Source: Streptomyces luteogriseus (GTDB taxonomy: Bacteria > Actinomycetota > Actinomycetes > Streptomycetales > Streptomycetaceae). Taken from it: DNA of 64,000 nt. The DNA lies in assembly GCF_014205055.1 (NCBI RefSeq), contig NZ_JACHMS010000001.1:1798001-1862000 (forward strand), given 5' to 3'. Numbering within the stretch: position 1 is the stretch's first letter; every line of letters starts with the position of its first letter. The notes below the pieces were generated by a model. That model was given only the letters and a program-made list of their open reading frames with translations, made no database searches and was not told where the DNA came from. A program made the translations under genes and the position numbers. Below, in pieces: positions 1 to 8,317 of the stretch.

Positions 1-1
1 C

Positions 2-1312
2 GCGACCACCGTCGACCTCGGTGGCGGGACGCGTGCGCTGGAGCTCGACAGAGACACCTTCGAGACGCTGATCCAGCCGATCCTCGACCGGTCCCTGAAG
101 CAGGTCGACGAGGCACTGAAGTTCGCCCGGAGCGCCAAGGGCGTGCTGCCCGAGCATGTCAACGCCGTGCTGCTCGTGGGTGGTTCGACGCGTATCCCGC
201 AGGTCAAGCGGATGCTTCTGAACCACTTCGACCGGGACGAGGGGTTCGTACGCGGCGACGCCAACCCCGACACCCTGGTCGCCCGGGGCGCGGCGATCGT
301 CGCCAACCGGTTCGAGGCCTCACCCGCCTTCGACCTCGCGAGCCGGCCCACCGCCGAGCGGTCCGCGGACGAGCAGGACTACGCCGTCACGCTGATCACC
401 GAGCACACCCTGGGCGTCGGGGTGCAGGACGGCGAGCTCAGCATGCTGATCCCGCGCGGCACCAAGATCCCCGCGCGCCAGGTGCGGACGTACACCAACC
501 CCGATCAGGCCCCCCGCATCGAGGCGGTGATCTACCAGGGCGAGGACAAGTACGTCTACAACAACACCCTCGTCGGCACGATCCACCTCGACGACATCGA
601 GCGCCGCCCGCAGGGCTACCACGAGTTCGAGGTCGAGTTCTCGCTCGACGTGAACGGACTGCTCGGGGTGCAGGTCACCCACACCAACACCGGGCGGGAG
701 TACCAGGCGACGTTCGACCAGAGCACCACCATCGGCAAGCTGGACGAGCTGGCGGAGCGGCGGGCGGCACTGGTGCGGTTGTTCGCGACGGACGGGCAGC
801 CCGGCGCCGGGATGCCGACCGTGGGTCAACAGCGGGTCGGATCGGCGGAGTTCACCGTCCCTGCACCGGTCGCCGCCACGGTCCCGGGACCGGTCACGGC
901 CGAGGTTCCGGCCCCGGCCGGGACCGGATTGCCGGGCCCGGTGGCCCCCGGCTCCACCGGCCCGGCCGCCACCGGCTCGCCCGGCCCCGTCGCCGCCGGT
1001 TTGCCTGACCCCGCCGCCGGCTTGCCGGACCCGGTCGCCGCCGGAGTGCCCGGGCCGGTCGCCGCCACGGCGCCCGCCTCCGTCCCCGCTCAGGGCGCGG
1101 CTCCCTCCGCCGGTGGCGACGCCGGGATCGACCCCGCGGTCGTGCCGGCCGAGTACCGCCGCATGGTCAAGAAGGCCTTGCGGGCGGGCCGCGACGGGCA
1201 GGCCTCGCCCGCCCTCACCGCCGCCCTGGGCGCGTTCTGGGACGCGGTGCGCGCCGGTGCCGACGAGGACACGCTGGACGAGCTCGCCGACGGGCTCGAG
1301 GACGAGCTTTGA
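2..1312 (+). CDS. Hsp70/DnaK-like chaperone, 5' end outside the window
   Basis: The reading frame is open from the first bases, so the start lies upstream; 436 residues are visible. The C-terminal part of the Hsp70 ATPase domain is seen, including the adenosine-binding motif VLLVGGSTRIPQVK, followed by a beta-type substrate-binding domain (about residues 130-235). There follows a Pro/Ala/Gly-rich linker (about 255-370) with repeats such as GPVAAGLPDPA, then a short helical C-terminal segment beginning VPAEYRRMVKKAL. Housekeeping DnaK lacks this linker and tail, so this is a divergent specialised Hsp70, not the general chaperone. The stop overlaps the next start by 4 bases (TTGA), showing translational coupling to a TPR/TIR operon. 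I infer that it remodels or gates partner proteins of that operon. Confidence 0.85.
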   Translation, partial: ATTVDLGGGTRALELDRDTFETLIQPILDRSLKQVDEALKFARSAKGVLPEHVNAVLLVGGSTRIPQVKRMLLNHFDRDEGFVRGDANPDTLVARGAAIVANRFEASPAFDLASRPTAERSADEQDYAVTLITEHTLGVGVQDGELSMLIPRGTKIPARQVRTYTNPDQAPRIEAVIYQGEDKYVYNNTLVGTIHLDDIERRPQGYHEFEVEFSLDVNGLLGVQVTHTNTGREYQATFDQSTTIGKLDELAERRAALVRLFATDGQPGAGMPTVGQQRVGSAEFTVPAPVAATVPGPVTAEVPAPAGTGLPGPVAPGSTGPAATGSPGPVAAGLPDPAAGLPDPVAAGVPGPVAATAPASVPAQGAAPSAGGDAGIDPAVVPAEYRRMVKKALRAGRDGQASPALTAALGAFWDAVRAGADEDTLDELADGLEDEL

Positions 1313-2802
1313 CCACGACCCTGGAGGCCTCGCACGCGGCCGTCGCCGCGGAGCTCGACGCCGAGTACGTCGGCGTCGGCTGGTGGGGCACGCTCTATCG
1401 CGCGCCGCACCGCCGCCGCTGGTACCGGCTGGTCCCCGTCGAGGAGATCGACGGCGACCAGCGCTCCGAACTGCTGGCCTGGCACACCCGGCCGCGCAGG
1501 CCGGAGCTGGTTCCCGTGGTCCCCGGCGAGCAGGGCGAGCAACGGCAGCTCGCCGGGCGCTGGTTCCAGGTCGTCAGCTACGAGACCGACGCGCCCCGCG
1601 CGCTCGCCGACGCCCTCTCCGAGGACACGGCGGCCGCACGGCTCGCGTCCGTGGCCGGGGCACTGCGTGCGCTCCCGGCCTGGCGCTCCGCGATCGGCCC
1701 CGAGCTGGTGGCCCTGCCCGCGGACATCGTGCTGGGCGGACACGGCCCGCTGCTGCTGCCCCTGCCCGCCTGGGGAGCACCGTCCGTCGGTCAGCTCTTC
1801 GCGGAGCCGGAGCGTCTGGCGCACCTCGCGCCGGAAGCGGCTCGCGGTCTCCCGGCCGGCGACCGGGACCCCGGTCTGCACGCCCTGGGCGTCGCGGCCC
1901 TGGGCTGCTTCGAGTCACCGCCGGACGCCGACAGCGAACGGCTCCTGCAACGGGCGGCGTGTGCCGCCGTGTTCGCCTCCCGGCCGCACGGCAGCAGGCT
2001 GCCGTCCTGGACGCGGCGCGTGGAGCCGGTCCGGGCGGCGCACGAACAGTTGCGCGCCCTCACCTCGGGATCGCGGCCCGTCGATCCGCTGCGCCTCGCC
2101 GACACCCTCGACGAGGCGCGGCACGCGATGGATCCCCTGGTCGCGGTGCACGCCCTCCGTGCCGAGGGCAGGCCGCGCAAGGCCGTCGGACTCACCCACG
2201 CGGCCCTGGTCGACAGCCCCGGCTACCCGCTGCTGATCCTCGCCGCCGAGATCGCCCACCAGGACCTGCACGACCCGCTGGAGGCGCTGTCGCTCCTGGA
2301 GCGCGCGGTACAGGCGGACCCGGAGCGCAGCGAGGCGTACACGGCACAGCTGTCGATCATCGGTGGTCTGTGGGCGGTCGTGCAGGGACGGCTCGCCGGG
2401 GCCACGGACGGCTCGTTCGCCCACCGGCTCCTGGCCACGGCCCGCACGGCATTCGACGGGCTGCCGCCCGACCGGCGCCGCGAACACGCCCACGAGATGG
2501 CCCTGTGCCTCATCGGCCAGGGCGAGCTGGCCGAGGCCAACGCGTTCGCGCACCGCTGGCTGCACGACGGGTCCACGCTGATGTGGTGGCGTCTGGACCT
2601 CATGCTCGACTACGCCGTCACCTTCCTGCTGCTCGACCGGCTGGACGAGGCGGAGCAGGTCGCCGAACAGGTCGGGGCCGGTTTACGGCGCCTCAGGGAG
2701 AACGGTCAGATGACCCGGCGCGACATCCACGAACACGGCATGAGGTACGCGGACCTCGTCCGGAAGCTGCACGACAGGCGCAACGGCGGGAGCCGCGGGT
2801 GA
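1309..2802 (+). CDS. TPR-like protein with possible degenerate kinase-like N-terminus
   Basis: A 497-residue protein of unknown function. The TTG start overlaps the Hsp70 stop. The C-terminal half (about 250-480) is alpha-helical with TPR-like pairs such as HALRAEGRPRKAVGL and PLEALSLLERAVQADPERSE. The N-terminal half faintly resembles a protein kinase fold: WWGTLYRAPHRRRWY could be a remnant glycine-loop strand, and LHALGVAALGCFE resembles the helix-F segment of kinases. No HRD or DFG motif is visible, so any kinase would be inactive. This resemblance is an inference by eye. Codon 2683-2685 is TTA (leucine), very rare in Streptomyces and read by the bldA tRNA, so translation probably depends on development. 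The GTGA overlap with the next gene indicates coupling. Confidence 0.8.
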   Translation: MTTTLEASHAAVAAELDAEYVGVGWWGTLYRAPHRRRWYRLVPVEEIDGDQRSELLAWHTRPRRPELVPVVPGEQGEQRQLAGRWFQVVSYETDAPRALADALSEDTAAARLASVAGALRALPAWRSAIGPELVALPADIVLGGHGPLLLPLPAWGAPSVGQLFAEPERLAHLAPEAARGLPAGDRDPGLHALGVAALGCFESPPDADSERLLQRAACAAVFASRPHGSRLPSWTRRVEPVRAAHEQLRALTSGSRPVDPLRLADTLDEARHAMDPLVAVHALRAEGRPRKAVGLTHAALVDSPGYPLLILAAEIAHQDLHDPLEALSLLERAVQADPERSEAYTAQLSIIGGLWAVVQGRLAGATDGSFAHRLLATARTAFDGLPPDRRREHAHEMALCLIGQGELAEANAFAHRWLHDGSTLMWWRLDLMLDYAVTFLLLDRLDEAEQVAEQVGAGLRRLRENGQMTRRDIHEHGMRYADLVRKLHDRRNGGSRG

Positions 2803-4349
2803 TCACGATTCTGCTGGCGGTCGTCCTGCCCCTGCTGCTCCTCGCCGTCCTGACCGGTGCCGGGTACTTCCTCCTGGTGCTGCCCAGTCGCTGGCGGCTG
2901 CCGTACGAGCGGTCACTGGCACTTCTCGACAGCGACGACCGCGACGAGCTGGAGCGCGCCGACCAGTTGCTGGGGCAGGCCGTCAACGCGGGGCCACGGG
3001 GCCGGGCGCTCGACCGGATCCGGTTCGCCCAGGCCTGCGCGCGGGCCATGCTGGGGCGGTACGAGCCGGCCCGCTACGGAGCCGCCGCGACCGTCATCGA
3101 CGAGCTGATCGCCGCCGAGGGCCGCACGGAGGACACCGCCTACCTCGAGCTGTGGGTGCAGGCACAGCTGAGGAACCACGACCGTGTCACCGACCTGTAC
3201 ACGGAACACACCGCGCTGCTGGACACCCGCCCGCAGAGCCGCCGTATCGCTGCCGTCTCCCACCTCCAGCTGGCCGTCGAGCACTGGCGGCGGCGGGAGA
3301 CCGACGGGGCGCTGCACCACTTCGACCGGGTCCGGGAACTGGGAGAACTCACCGACCGGATCCCGCCCGAGGTCAACGACCTGCAACTCGTCAAGGGCGT
3401 GCAGTCGGTGTTCGACGGGCGCACCGAGGACGCCCGCGAGGCGTTCACCGGCGCGCGGGAGCGCGCCGCCTCCCGCGGATTGCCCACGGTAGAGGCGGAG
3501 TTGGGGGTCCTGGTCTGCGACTGGGCGGACGGCGATCCCGCCGAGCTGGGCGAGCGGCTGGAACGGCTGAGCCGCCAGATGGCGGGCCTCCCGGCCGACG
3601 AGCCCACGACAGGACTGCTGCGCACCGGCGTCGAGGTGCTGCGGCTGGTCGCGTTGGTGCGGGAGTGGCTCGGCAGGCCCCCGCAGTCCGGGGCACCGTG
3701 GCCGGCCGACGTCGAGGAACTGGAGCGGCGGGCGGCCGCGGTGCGCGAGGCGGACCCCGACCTCGGTGACGCCGCGCTCGTCGAGGGCCTGGTCCGCTAC
3801 TACTTCGCCCTGAGCCGGCCCGAGCGCGAGCGGGCCCTGGACATGCTGGACAAAGGAAGGAACCTCGCCAGGGGCATCACGCTGCCCGAGGTGCTGGACC
3901 TGATGGAACGGGAACGGGCCCTGGGCGACGACGGGGACGCCCTCTCCCGCTACCTGGTCCTGGTGAGCGAGTTCCTCGACGATCCCGACCGCTCGCCCGA
4001 GGACCGGGCCCACTATCGCCGACTCAAGGACAGGTTCGGGCAGTTCGGCGCTGCGGGAGACCTCGACACGACGCCCATGCCCCGGCAGCGGGCCCCCCAG
4101 GACGACCTGCGGCGCCGCAACGAGGCACTGCGCCGCCGCGTCGAACTGATCGTGTACCCGAGAATCCGTGACCTCCCCGAGGACGCCCCCGCCAAGGTCG
4201 CCCTGCGCGCGCTGATGGAGGAACTCGAGGCCGCCTCCCGGGTGTACGGCGACGGCGCCGAGGTGCTGCACCGAGCGGAGCACAAGCTCATCACCACCAC
4301 AGGAGAGATCCTGCTGCCCGAGGAGAGCGATGACCAGGATCGTGCCTAG
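2799..4349 (+). CDS. Membrane-anchored TPR protein
   Basis: A 516-residue protein starting at GTG 2799, which overlaps the previous stop by 4 bases. Residues 2-28 are one hydrophobic segment (ILLAVVLPLLLLAVLTGAGY), so the protein is probably held at the membrane with a large cytoplasmic C-terminal domain. The rest is alpha-helical with TPR-like spacing (for example LERADQLLGQAVNAGPRG and ARYGAAATVIDELIAAEG). The last 100 residues are charged and Arg-rich. No enzymatic motif was found. As the only clearly membrane-bound member of the operon, it may tether the Hsp70/TIR assembly to the membrane; this is inferred from gene order. Confidence 0.8.
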   Translation: MITILLAVVLPLLLLAVLTGAGYFLLVLPSRWRLPYERSLALLDSDDRDELERADQLLGQAVNAGPRGRALDRIRFAQACARAMLGRYEPARYGAAATVIDELIAAEGRTEDTAYLELWVQAQLRNHDRVTDLYTEHTALLDTRPQSRRIAAVSHLQLAVEHWRRRETDGALHHFDRVRELGELTDRIPPEVNDLQLVKGVQSVFDGRTEDAREAFTGARERAASRGLPTVEAELGVLVCDWADGDPAELGERLERLSRQMAGLPADEPTTGLLRTGVEVLRLVALVREWLGRPPQSGAPWPADVEELERRAAAVREADPDLGDAALVEGLVRYYFALSRPERERALDMLDKGRNLARGITLPEVLDLMERERALGDDGDALSRYLVLVSEFLDDPDRSPEDRAHYRRLKDRFGQFGAAGDLDTTPMPRQRAPQDDLRRRNEALRRRVELIVYPRIRDLPEDAPAKVALRALMEELEAASRVYGDGAEVLHRAEHKLITTTGEILLPEESDDQDRA

Positions 4350-4671
4350 GCGCCTCGCGCCCCGGCGACGGGACGGCGCACCGACGCCCGGGCGGCTGGC
4401 CGGCCTGCTGCCCGGGCGGGGCCGTACGTTGGACCGCGCCGCGCTGCTCGACCGGCTCCCGACCGTGGAGAGCCGGCCGGCGGCGGACGAGAAGCAGCTC
4501 TTCGAACAGGCCGGGCTGGCCCGGGTGTTGCTGCTGATGGTGAAGGTCGACCAGGAGTCCGAGTACCTGCTCTGCCGGGAGCTGGCCGCGCACGCGCTGG
4601 GTTCGGTGCCCGATCCCGGCGAGGTGTCGGAGCTCGGGGAGTCGCCGTATTCCGGAGGGGAGTCCGCATGA
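4330..4671 (+). CDS. Small hypothetical protein of the Hsp70/TIR operon
   Basis: A 113-residue protein whose ATG lies 20 bases inside the preceding gene and whose TGA overlaps the next ATG (ATGA), so it is embedded in the coupled series. The N-terminus is Arg/Pro-rich; a helical central part contains LFEQAGLARVLLLMVKVDQ and the tail is acidic. I do not recognise the family. Its length and position suggest an adaptor between the TPR proteins. The frame keeps typical Streptomyces codon bias, supporting a real gene. Confidence 0.65.
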   Translation: MTRIVPRRLAPRRRDGAPTPGRLAGLLPGRGRTLDRAALLDRLPTVESRPAADEKQLFEQAGLARVLLLMVKVDQESEYLLCRELAAHALGSVPDPGEVSELGESPYSGGESA

Positions 4672-6593
4672 CCGGTCCGTCGGACGACCGCCACTCGTTC
4701 CGGGACGTCGGCCCCGTCCAGTCGCTGCGGACGCCGTCCTTCGAGTTCGCGGAGGTCACCCGCCACGCCGACCTCGCTGAGCACGACCGTCGGCTGGACG
4801 AGCTGGCCCGCCGCGCGCACACCGCTCCGGTCGCGGACCGCCTGCTGGAACTGTCCACCATGGCCTCGGACACGCTCCAGGAGATGTCGCTGGTCATCGG
4901 CGACGACGGCGAGGACCTCCTGGAGGACGGCCGGGCGAACGCCCACGCCGGTGAGTACGGCACGGCCCTGGAGCTGCTGACCGAGTATCTCCGCGGCAGG
5001 CCCGGCCACCAGGAGGCCCGCTACCTGAGGGCGTTCTGCATGTACCGGCTGGAGGGGCAGGACCGGGTGGAGGCCCTGAGGACCCTGCGTCCACTGCGCG
5101 ACGAGCCGATGGAGGAGGGCCTGCGCGAGCAGGTCCGCGAGCTGCGCCGTGAACTGCGCCGCCTGCTCACTCCGCTGGAGGTCGGCGCCTACGCCCGCAC
5201 GGCCCGCTCGGACCCCCGGAGTGCGCTGGAGCGGGCGGAGGCGTTCCTGGAACTGGCCCCGGAGGAGGGGTCGTTGTCCTGTCTCGTGGCTCTCGGACAG
5301 GCCAGGGCCGGCGCGCTGGACCAGGCCCTGGAGACCGCCACCCGGGGTGCCGCGGAAGCGGACGTCGACCGGGAGCAGGTCTCGGCGCTGGCCCGCCGGC
5401 TCCTCCTGCCGTATCTGCGCCCGGCAGCGGCGCCGGCCGTGGCGGCGTTCAAGGCGCGCAACCCGCGCCTGGCGCGCGCCGAGCTGGCCCGGATGGAACC
5501 CCGTTGGCGGCGCAGCGCCGTCATCGAGGACTTCGATGCCTACCTCGCGCTGTGCGTCACCGGCTGGACCGGCGCCTCGCCGCCCGCACCGCGACTGCCC
5601 GACGACCGCGCCGACGACGTCTACTCGTTGATCGCCGAGCCGGACGGCCAGAGTGCCGCGGCCCTGATGCAGGCCGGCCTGGCGGAGGCGGCGGAGCAGG
5701 TGCTGGCCCGGGTCCTGCCGCTGGTGCCGGGCTTCCGCTGGCTCAACTTCCTCTACGCGGCCTGCCTGCTGCGCCTGGGCCGCGATCCCGAACGGGCGGC
5801 GGCCTGCGCGGAGATCGCCGGGCGTGACGCCACCATCACCCAGGCCGGCGAGCTGCTGGCGGCGATCCGCGGCTGGCAGGAGGCGACGGTGATCAACCCG
5901 GCGGTCGACGAGTACGTCGCCGCCATGAAGTCGGTGAGCGGCGGGGTGTCCGCCGACAGCCTGGCCAGGCTGCGCACCCGGCTGACCGTGTTGCAACGCG
6001 GGCTGCCCGCACTCCGGGCGGCGGCCCTGAGCGAGCAGGGCGGGCAGGTCGTGCGTGAACTCGAGAAGGCGATCGGCCAGCGGCTCTCCGAGGTCGGGGA
6101 CGCCATGGTCGTGGCGGACCTCTACGACAGGTACGACGCCGCCATGGCCCCGGTACAGGGCGGTCTCACCGACACCGCGGCGGCGGACCGGCTGGCCCGC
6201 TCTCTGGACGACCTGGCCGCGCGGATCAAGGACAAGCGCCGTGCGGCCGGGAAGGGCACCGGGCAGGAACAGTTCGAGAAACTGGCGGAGCTGGTGAGCA
6301 TGCGCCGGGCGGAACTCGACCGGGTCCGTGCGGGGTTGCTGGTGTCGGACCTCGTCAAGCGGTTCAACGAGCTGGTCAAGCCGCAACGGGGGTCCGAGTA
6401 CTCGGATATGCCGATGACGGTGCGCGACTTCCTCGCGCCGCCGCCCCCGGATCCGTACACGCTGCGTACGAAGCTGTCCGGAATCCGCGAGGAGGCCCGC
6501 GCGCTCCGCCGCAACCACAAGAAGACGCTGGCCGCCCGGGAGACCGAGCTGCTCGACGAGCTGATCGCCACGATCTCGAAGGTACTGGGATGA
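4668..6593 (+). CDS. Helical-repeat (TPR/coiled-coil) protein
   Basis: A 641-residue soluble protein. The N-terminal 300 residues contain TPR-like repeats (YGTALELLTEYLRGRPGHQEA; LEVGAYARTARSDPRSALER). The C-terminal 250 residues are strongly helical and charged, likely coiled coil (LRTRLTVLQRGLPALRAAAL, then LDDLAARIKDKRRAAGKG), ending with a Lys/Arg-rich helix. A short Pro-rich break (FLAPPPPDPY) precedes the last helices. No catalytic signature is visible. The ATG overlaps the previous stop by 4 bases and its own stop overlaps the TIR gene. It is probably a scaffold or regulator of the adjacent TIR protein; function unknown. Confidence 0.8.
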   Translation: MTGPSDDRHSFRDVGPVQSLRTPSFEFAEVTRHADLAEHDRRLDELARRAHTAPVADRLLELSTMASDTLQEMSLVIGDDGEDLLEDGRANAHAGEYGTALELLTEYLRGRPGHQEARYLRAFCMYRLEGQDRVEALRTLRPLRDEPMEEGLREQVRELRRELRRLLTPLEVGAYARTARSDPRSALERAEAFLELAPEEGSLSCLVALGQARAGALDQALETATRGAAEADVDREQVSALARRLLLPYLRPAAAPAVAAFKARNPRLARAELARMEPRWRRSAVIEDFDAYLALCVTGWTGASPPAPRLPDDRADDVYSLIAEPDGQSAAALMQAGLAEAAEQVLARVLPLVPGFRWLNFLYAACLLRLGRDPERAAACAEIAGRDATITQAGELLAAIRGWQEATVINPAVDEYVAAMKSVSGGVSADSLARLRTRLTVLQRGLPALRAAALSEQGGQVVRELEKAIGQRLSEVGDAMVVADLYDRYDAAMAPVQGGLTDTAAADRLARSLDDLAARIKDKRRAAGKGTGQEQFEKLAELVSMRRAELDRVRAGLLVSDLVKRFNELVKPQRGSEYSDMPMTVRDFLAPPPPDPYTLRTKLSGIREEARALRRNHKKTLAARETELLDELIATISKVLG

Positions 6594-8317
6594 CGACGGA
6601 CACCACGGCGACGGCGTCCGGCACCGACCACTGGGACGTGTTCATCAGCTACGCCCGCGAGGACTACATCCACGCCAAGGACCTGTACGACGCCCTGAGC
6701 GGCTGCGTGACAGCGGACGGTGCCGCGCCGAAGATCTACCTGGACGTGTCCAGCAGCAGCGGCACCCCGGTCGGCGCGGACTGGCAGGGCTTCCTGGAGG
6801 ACGCGCTCCCGCGAAGCCGTCGTGTCGTGGCGCTCTACTCGTCGACGTACTTCGACAAGCACGTCTGCCAGTGGGAACTGCACGAGGCACTCAAGCTGAA
6901 CCCCCCGGAGGGCGGCCGGCTCATCCCGCTGCTCATCGATCCGGGAGCGGTGGCGAAGGTGCCGTACAGCGTGCACCGGATCAACTGGATCTCCGCGGCA
7001 CGGCCCCACTGGATCGACGAGGTGTGCAAGGCCGTGGGGCTGCGCCCGGCCGAGCCCGGCGTCGTCCTGCGCTTCGACACCCCGGTCACCGGCGCGGTCG
7101 CCGGTCACACGCTGCCGCCCGTGCGCGTGACCGGCACGGCGCCGGACGGCATGTCCCCGTGGCCGTCCGGGGCCACGGTCACCCTGACCGCGGAACCGCC
7201 CACCGCGGAACTGACCGGGACGCTCTCCGTGTCGGCCGCCGGCAGCACGGCGGTCTTCGGCGACCTCGCGTTCCGCACGCCCGCAGCGCAGGTACGGCTC
7301 GTCGCGACCGCCCCCGGCTGCGAACCGGTGCTGACCCCGCCCTTCGAGGTGCGGGCTCCTGACGAACAGCCGTCCTGGGACGAGCCGGACCGCCCGGTCC
7401 TCACCGCGCGCGGGCACCCGGTCTTCTTCCCCGACGGCCGGGCCCTGGCCGTGCTCGACGGGCGGACCCTGGCCGTGCACACGGCGGAGCACGAGGCCGC
7501 CGGTACGGCGCAGCTCAGGGAGCGGCCGCGGCTGTGGGCGCGCGGGGAGCGCTGCGTCGCCGTCGCCGACTGGTCGGGGCGGGTGGTGCTGGCGGCGCCC
7601 GACGGCCGCACCCGGGTCGTGGACCTTCCGGCGCCGCACGGCGGGCGGCTCAACGTGCCGGGGGCGCTGGCCTTCGCCGGGGACGAGCTGTACGCGGGCA
7701 TGTGGGGCGGGTCGGTCTGGAGGGTGTCGCTCGACGCCGAGGAGCCGGAGCCGGTGCTGGAGCACGCGGCGGGCGTCCAGGTCCTGGCGGCGGACGGCCC
7801 GGGACTCCTGGTGGGCGGCCTGGACGGCAGGCTCACCCGGTACACGGACGGCCGGGTGGAGGGCGAGCACCTTCTGGAACCGGTGCTCCTGGCGGCCACA
7901 CGCATACGGAACTTCGCGCTGGTCGTCGGGGAGCACCAGGTGTACCGGCTGGACCTGACCGCTGGACGGCTGCTCCGGGTCACCCAGCCGGTGACGGCGA
8001 TCACCGGGACGCTGACGGGCGGTGAACTGACGGCGATCGTCGACGCGGCCGGACAGGGCGTCTGCTTCGACGCCGAGCTGGCGGTGCGGGTCGGCTTCGG
8101 GACCGTGCCGGGTGCGCGACCGGTGGGCTCCGGTGCCGGCGGACAGCTGCTGGTCATGGAGTGCCCCGACGGCTCCCACGCCCTGGTCCGCGACGGCCGC
8201 ACCACCTATGTCTCCGGCTTTCCGATGGCCGTCTCCCCGGACGGGCGGCGGGCGGCGGTGTCGGACGGCGAGCGGCTGCTGATCCTGTCCCCCGAGGAGC
8301 TGGAGGAGTCGTCATGA
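6590..8317 (+). CDS. TIR-domain protein with C-terminal beta-propeller
   Basis: A 575-residue protein. Residues 14-140 form a TIR domain: WDVFISYARED at the first strand, IYLDVSSSSGTPVGADW in the second part, then RRVVALYSSTYFDKHVCQWE. Glu96 in CQWEL sits where the catalytic Glu of NAD-cleaving TIR domains lies (known from SARM1 and bacterial TIR effectors). Residues about 155-260 look like an Ig-like beta domain (GATVTLTAEPPTAELTG), and 265-565 repeat 40-residue blades of a WD40/YVTN-like propeller (GHPVFFPDGRALAVLDGRT; AVSPDGRRAAVSDGERLL). A likely arrangement is sensing by the propeller and NAD+ hydrolysis or signalling by TIR; activity is inferred. Both ends overlap neighbours by 4 bases. 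Confidence 0.88.
   Translation: MTTDTTATASGTDHWDVFISYAREDYIHAKDLYDALSGCVTADGAAPKIYLDVSSSSGTPVGADWQGFLEDALPRSRRVVALYSSTYFDKHVCQWELHEALKLNPPEGGRLIPLLIDPGAVAKVPYSVHRINWISAARPHWIDEVCKAVGLRPAEPGVVLRFDTPVTGAVAGHTLPPVRVTGTAPDGMSPWPSGATVTLTAEPPTAELTGTLSVSAAGSTAVFGDLAFRTPAAQVRLVATAPGCEPVLTPPFEVRAPDEQPSWDEPDRPVLTARGHPVFFPDGRALAVLDGRTLAVHTAEHEAAGTAQLRERPRLWARGERCVAVADWSGRVVLAAPDGRTRVVDLPAPHGGRLNVPGALAFAGDELYAGMWGGSVWRVSLDAEEPEPVLEHAAGVQVLAADGPGLLVGGLDGRLTRYTDGRVEGEHLLEPVLLAATRIRNFALVVGEHQVYRLDLTAGRLLRVTQPVTAITGTLTGGELTAIVDAAGQGVCFDAELAVRVGFGTVPGARPVGSGAGGQLLVMECPDGSHALVRDGRTTYVSGFPMAVSPDGRRAAVSDGERLLILSPEELEESS

Noticed and set aside
826..1068. Minus-strand Pro/Ala/Gly-rich small frame
   Set aside because: It is the complement of the Hsp70 Pro/Ala linker; repeat-driven shadow.
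2913..6518. Very long open frame on the minus strand (about 1200 codons)
   Set aside because: It is antisense to several coupled + genes with clear domains; long antisense frames are usual at this GC content.
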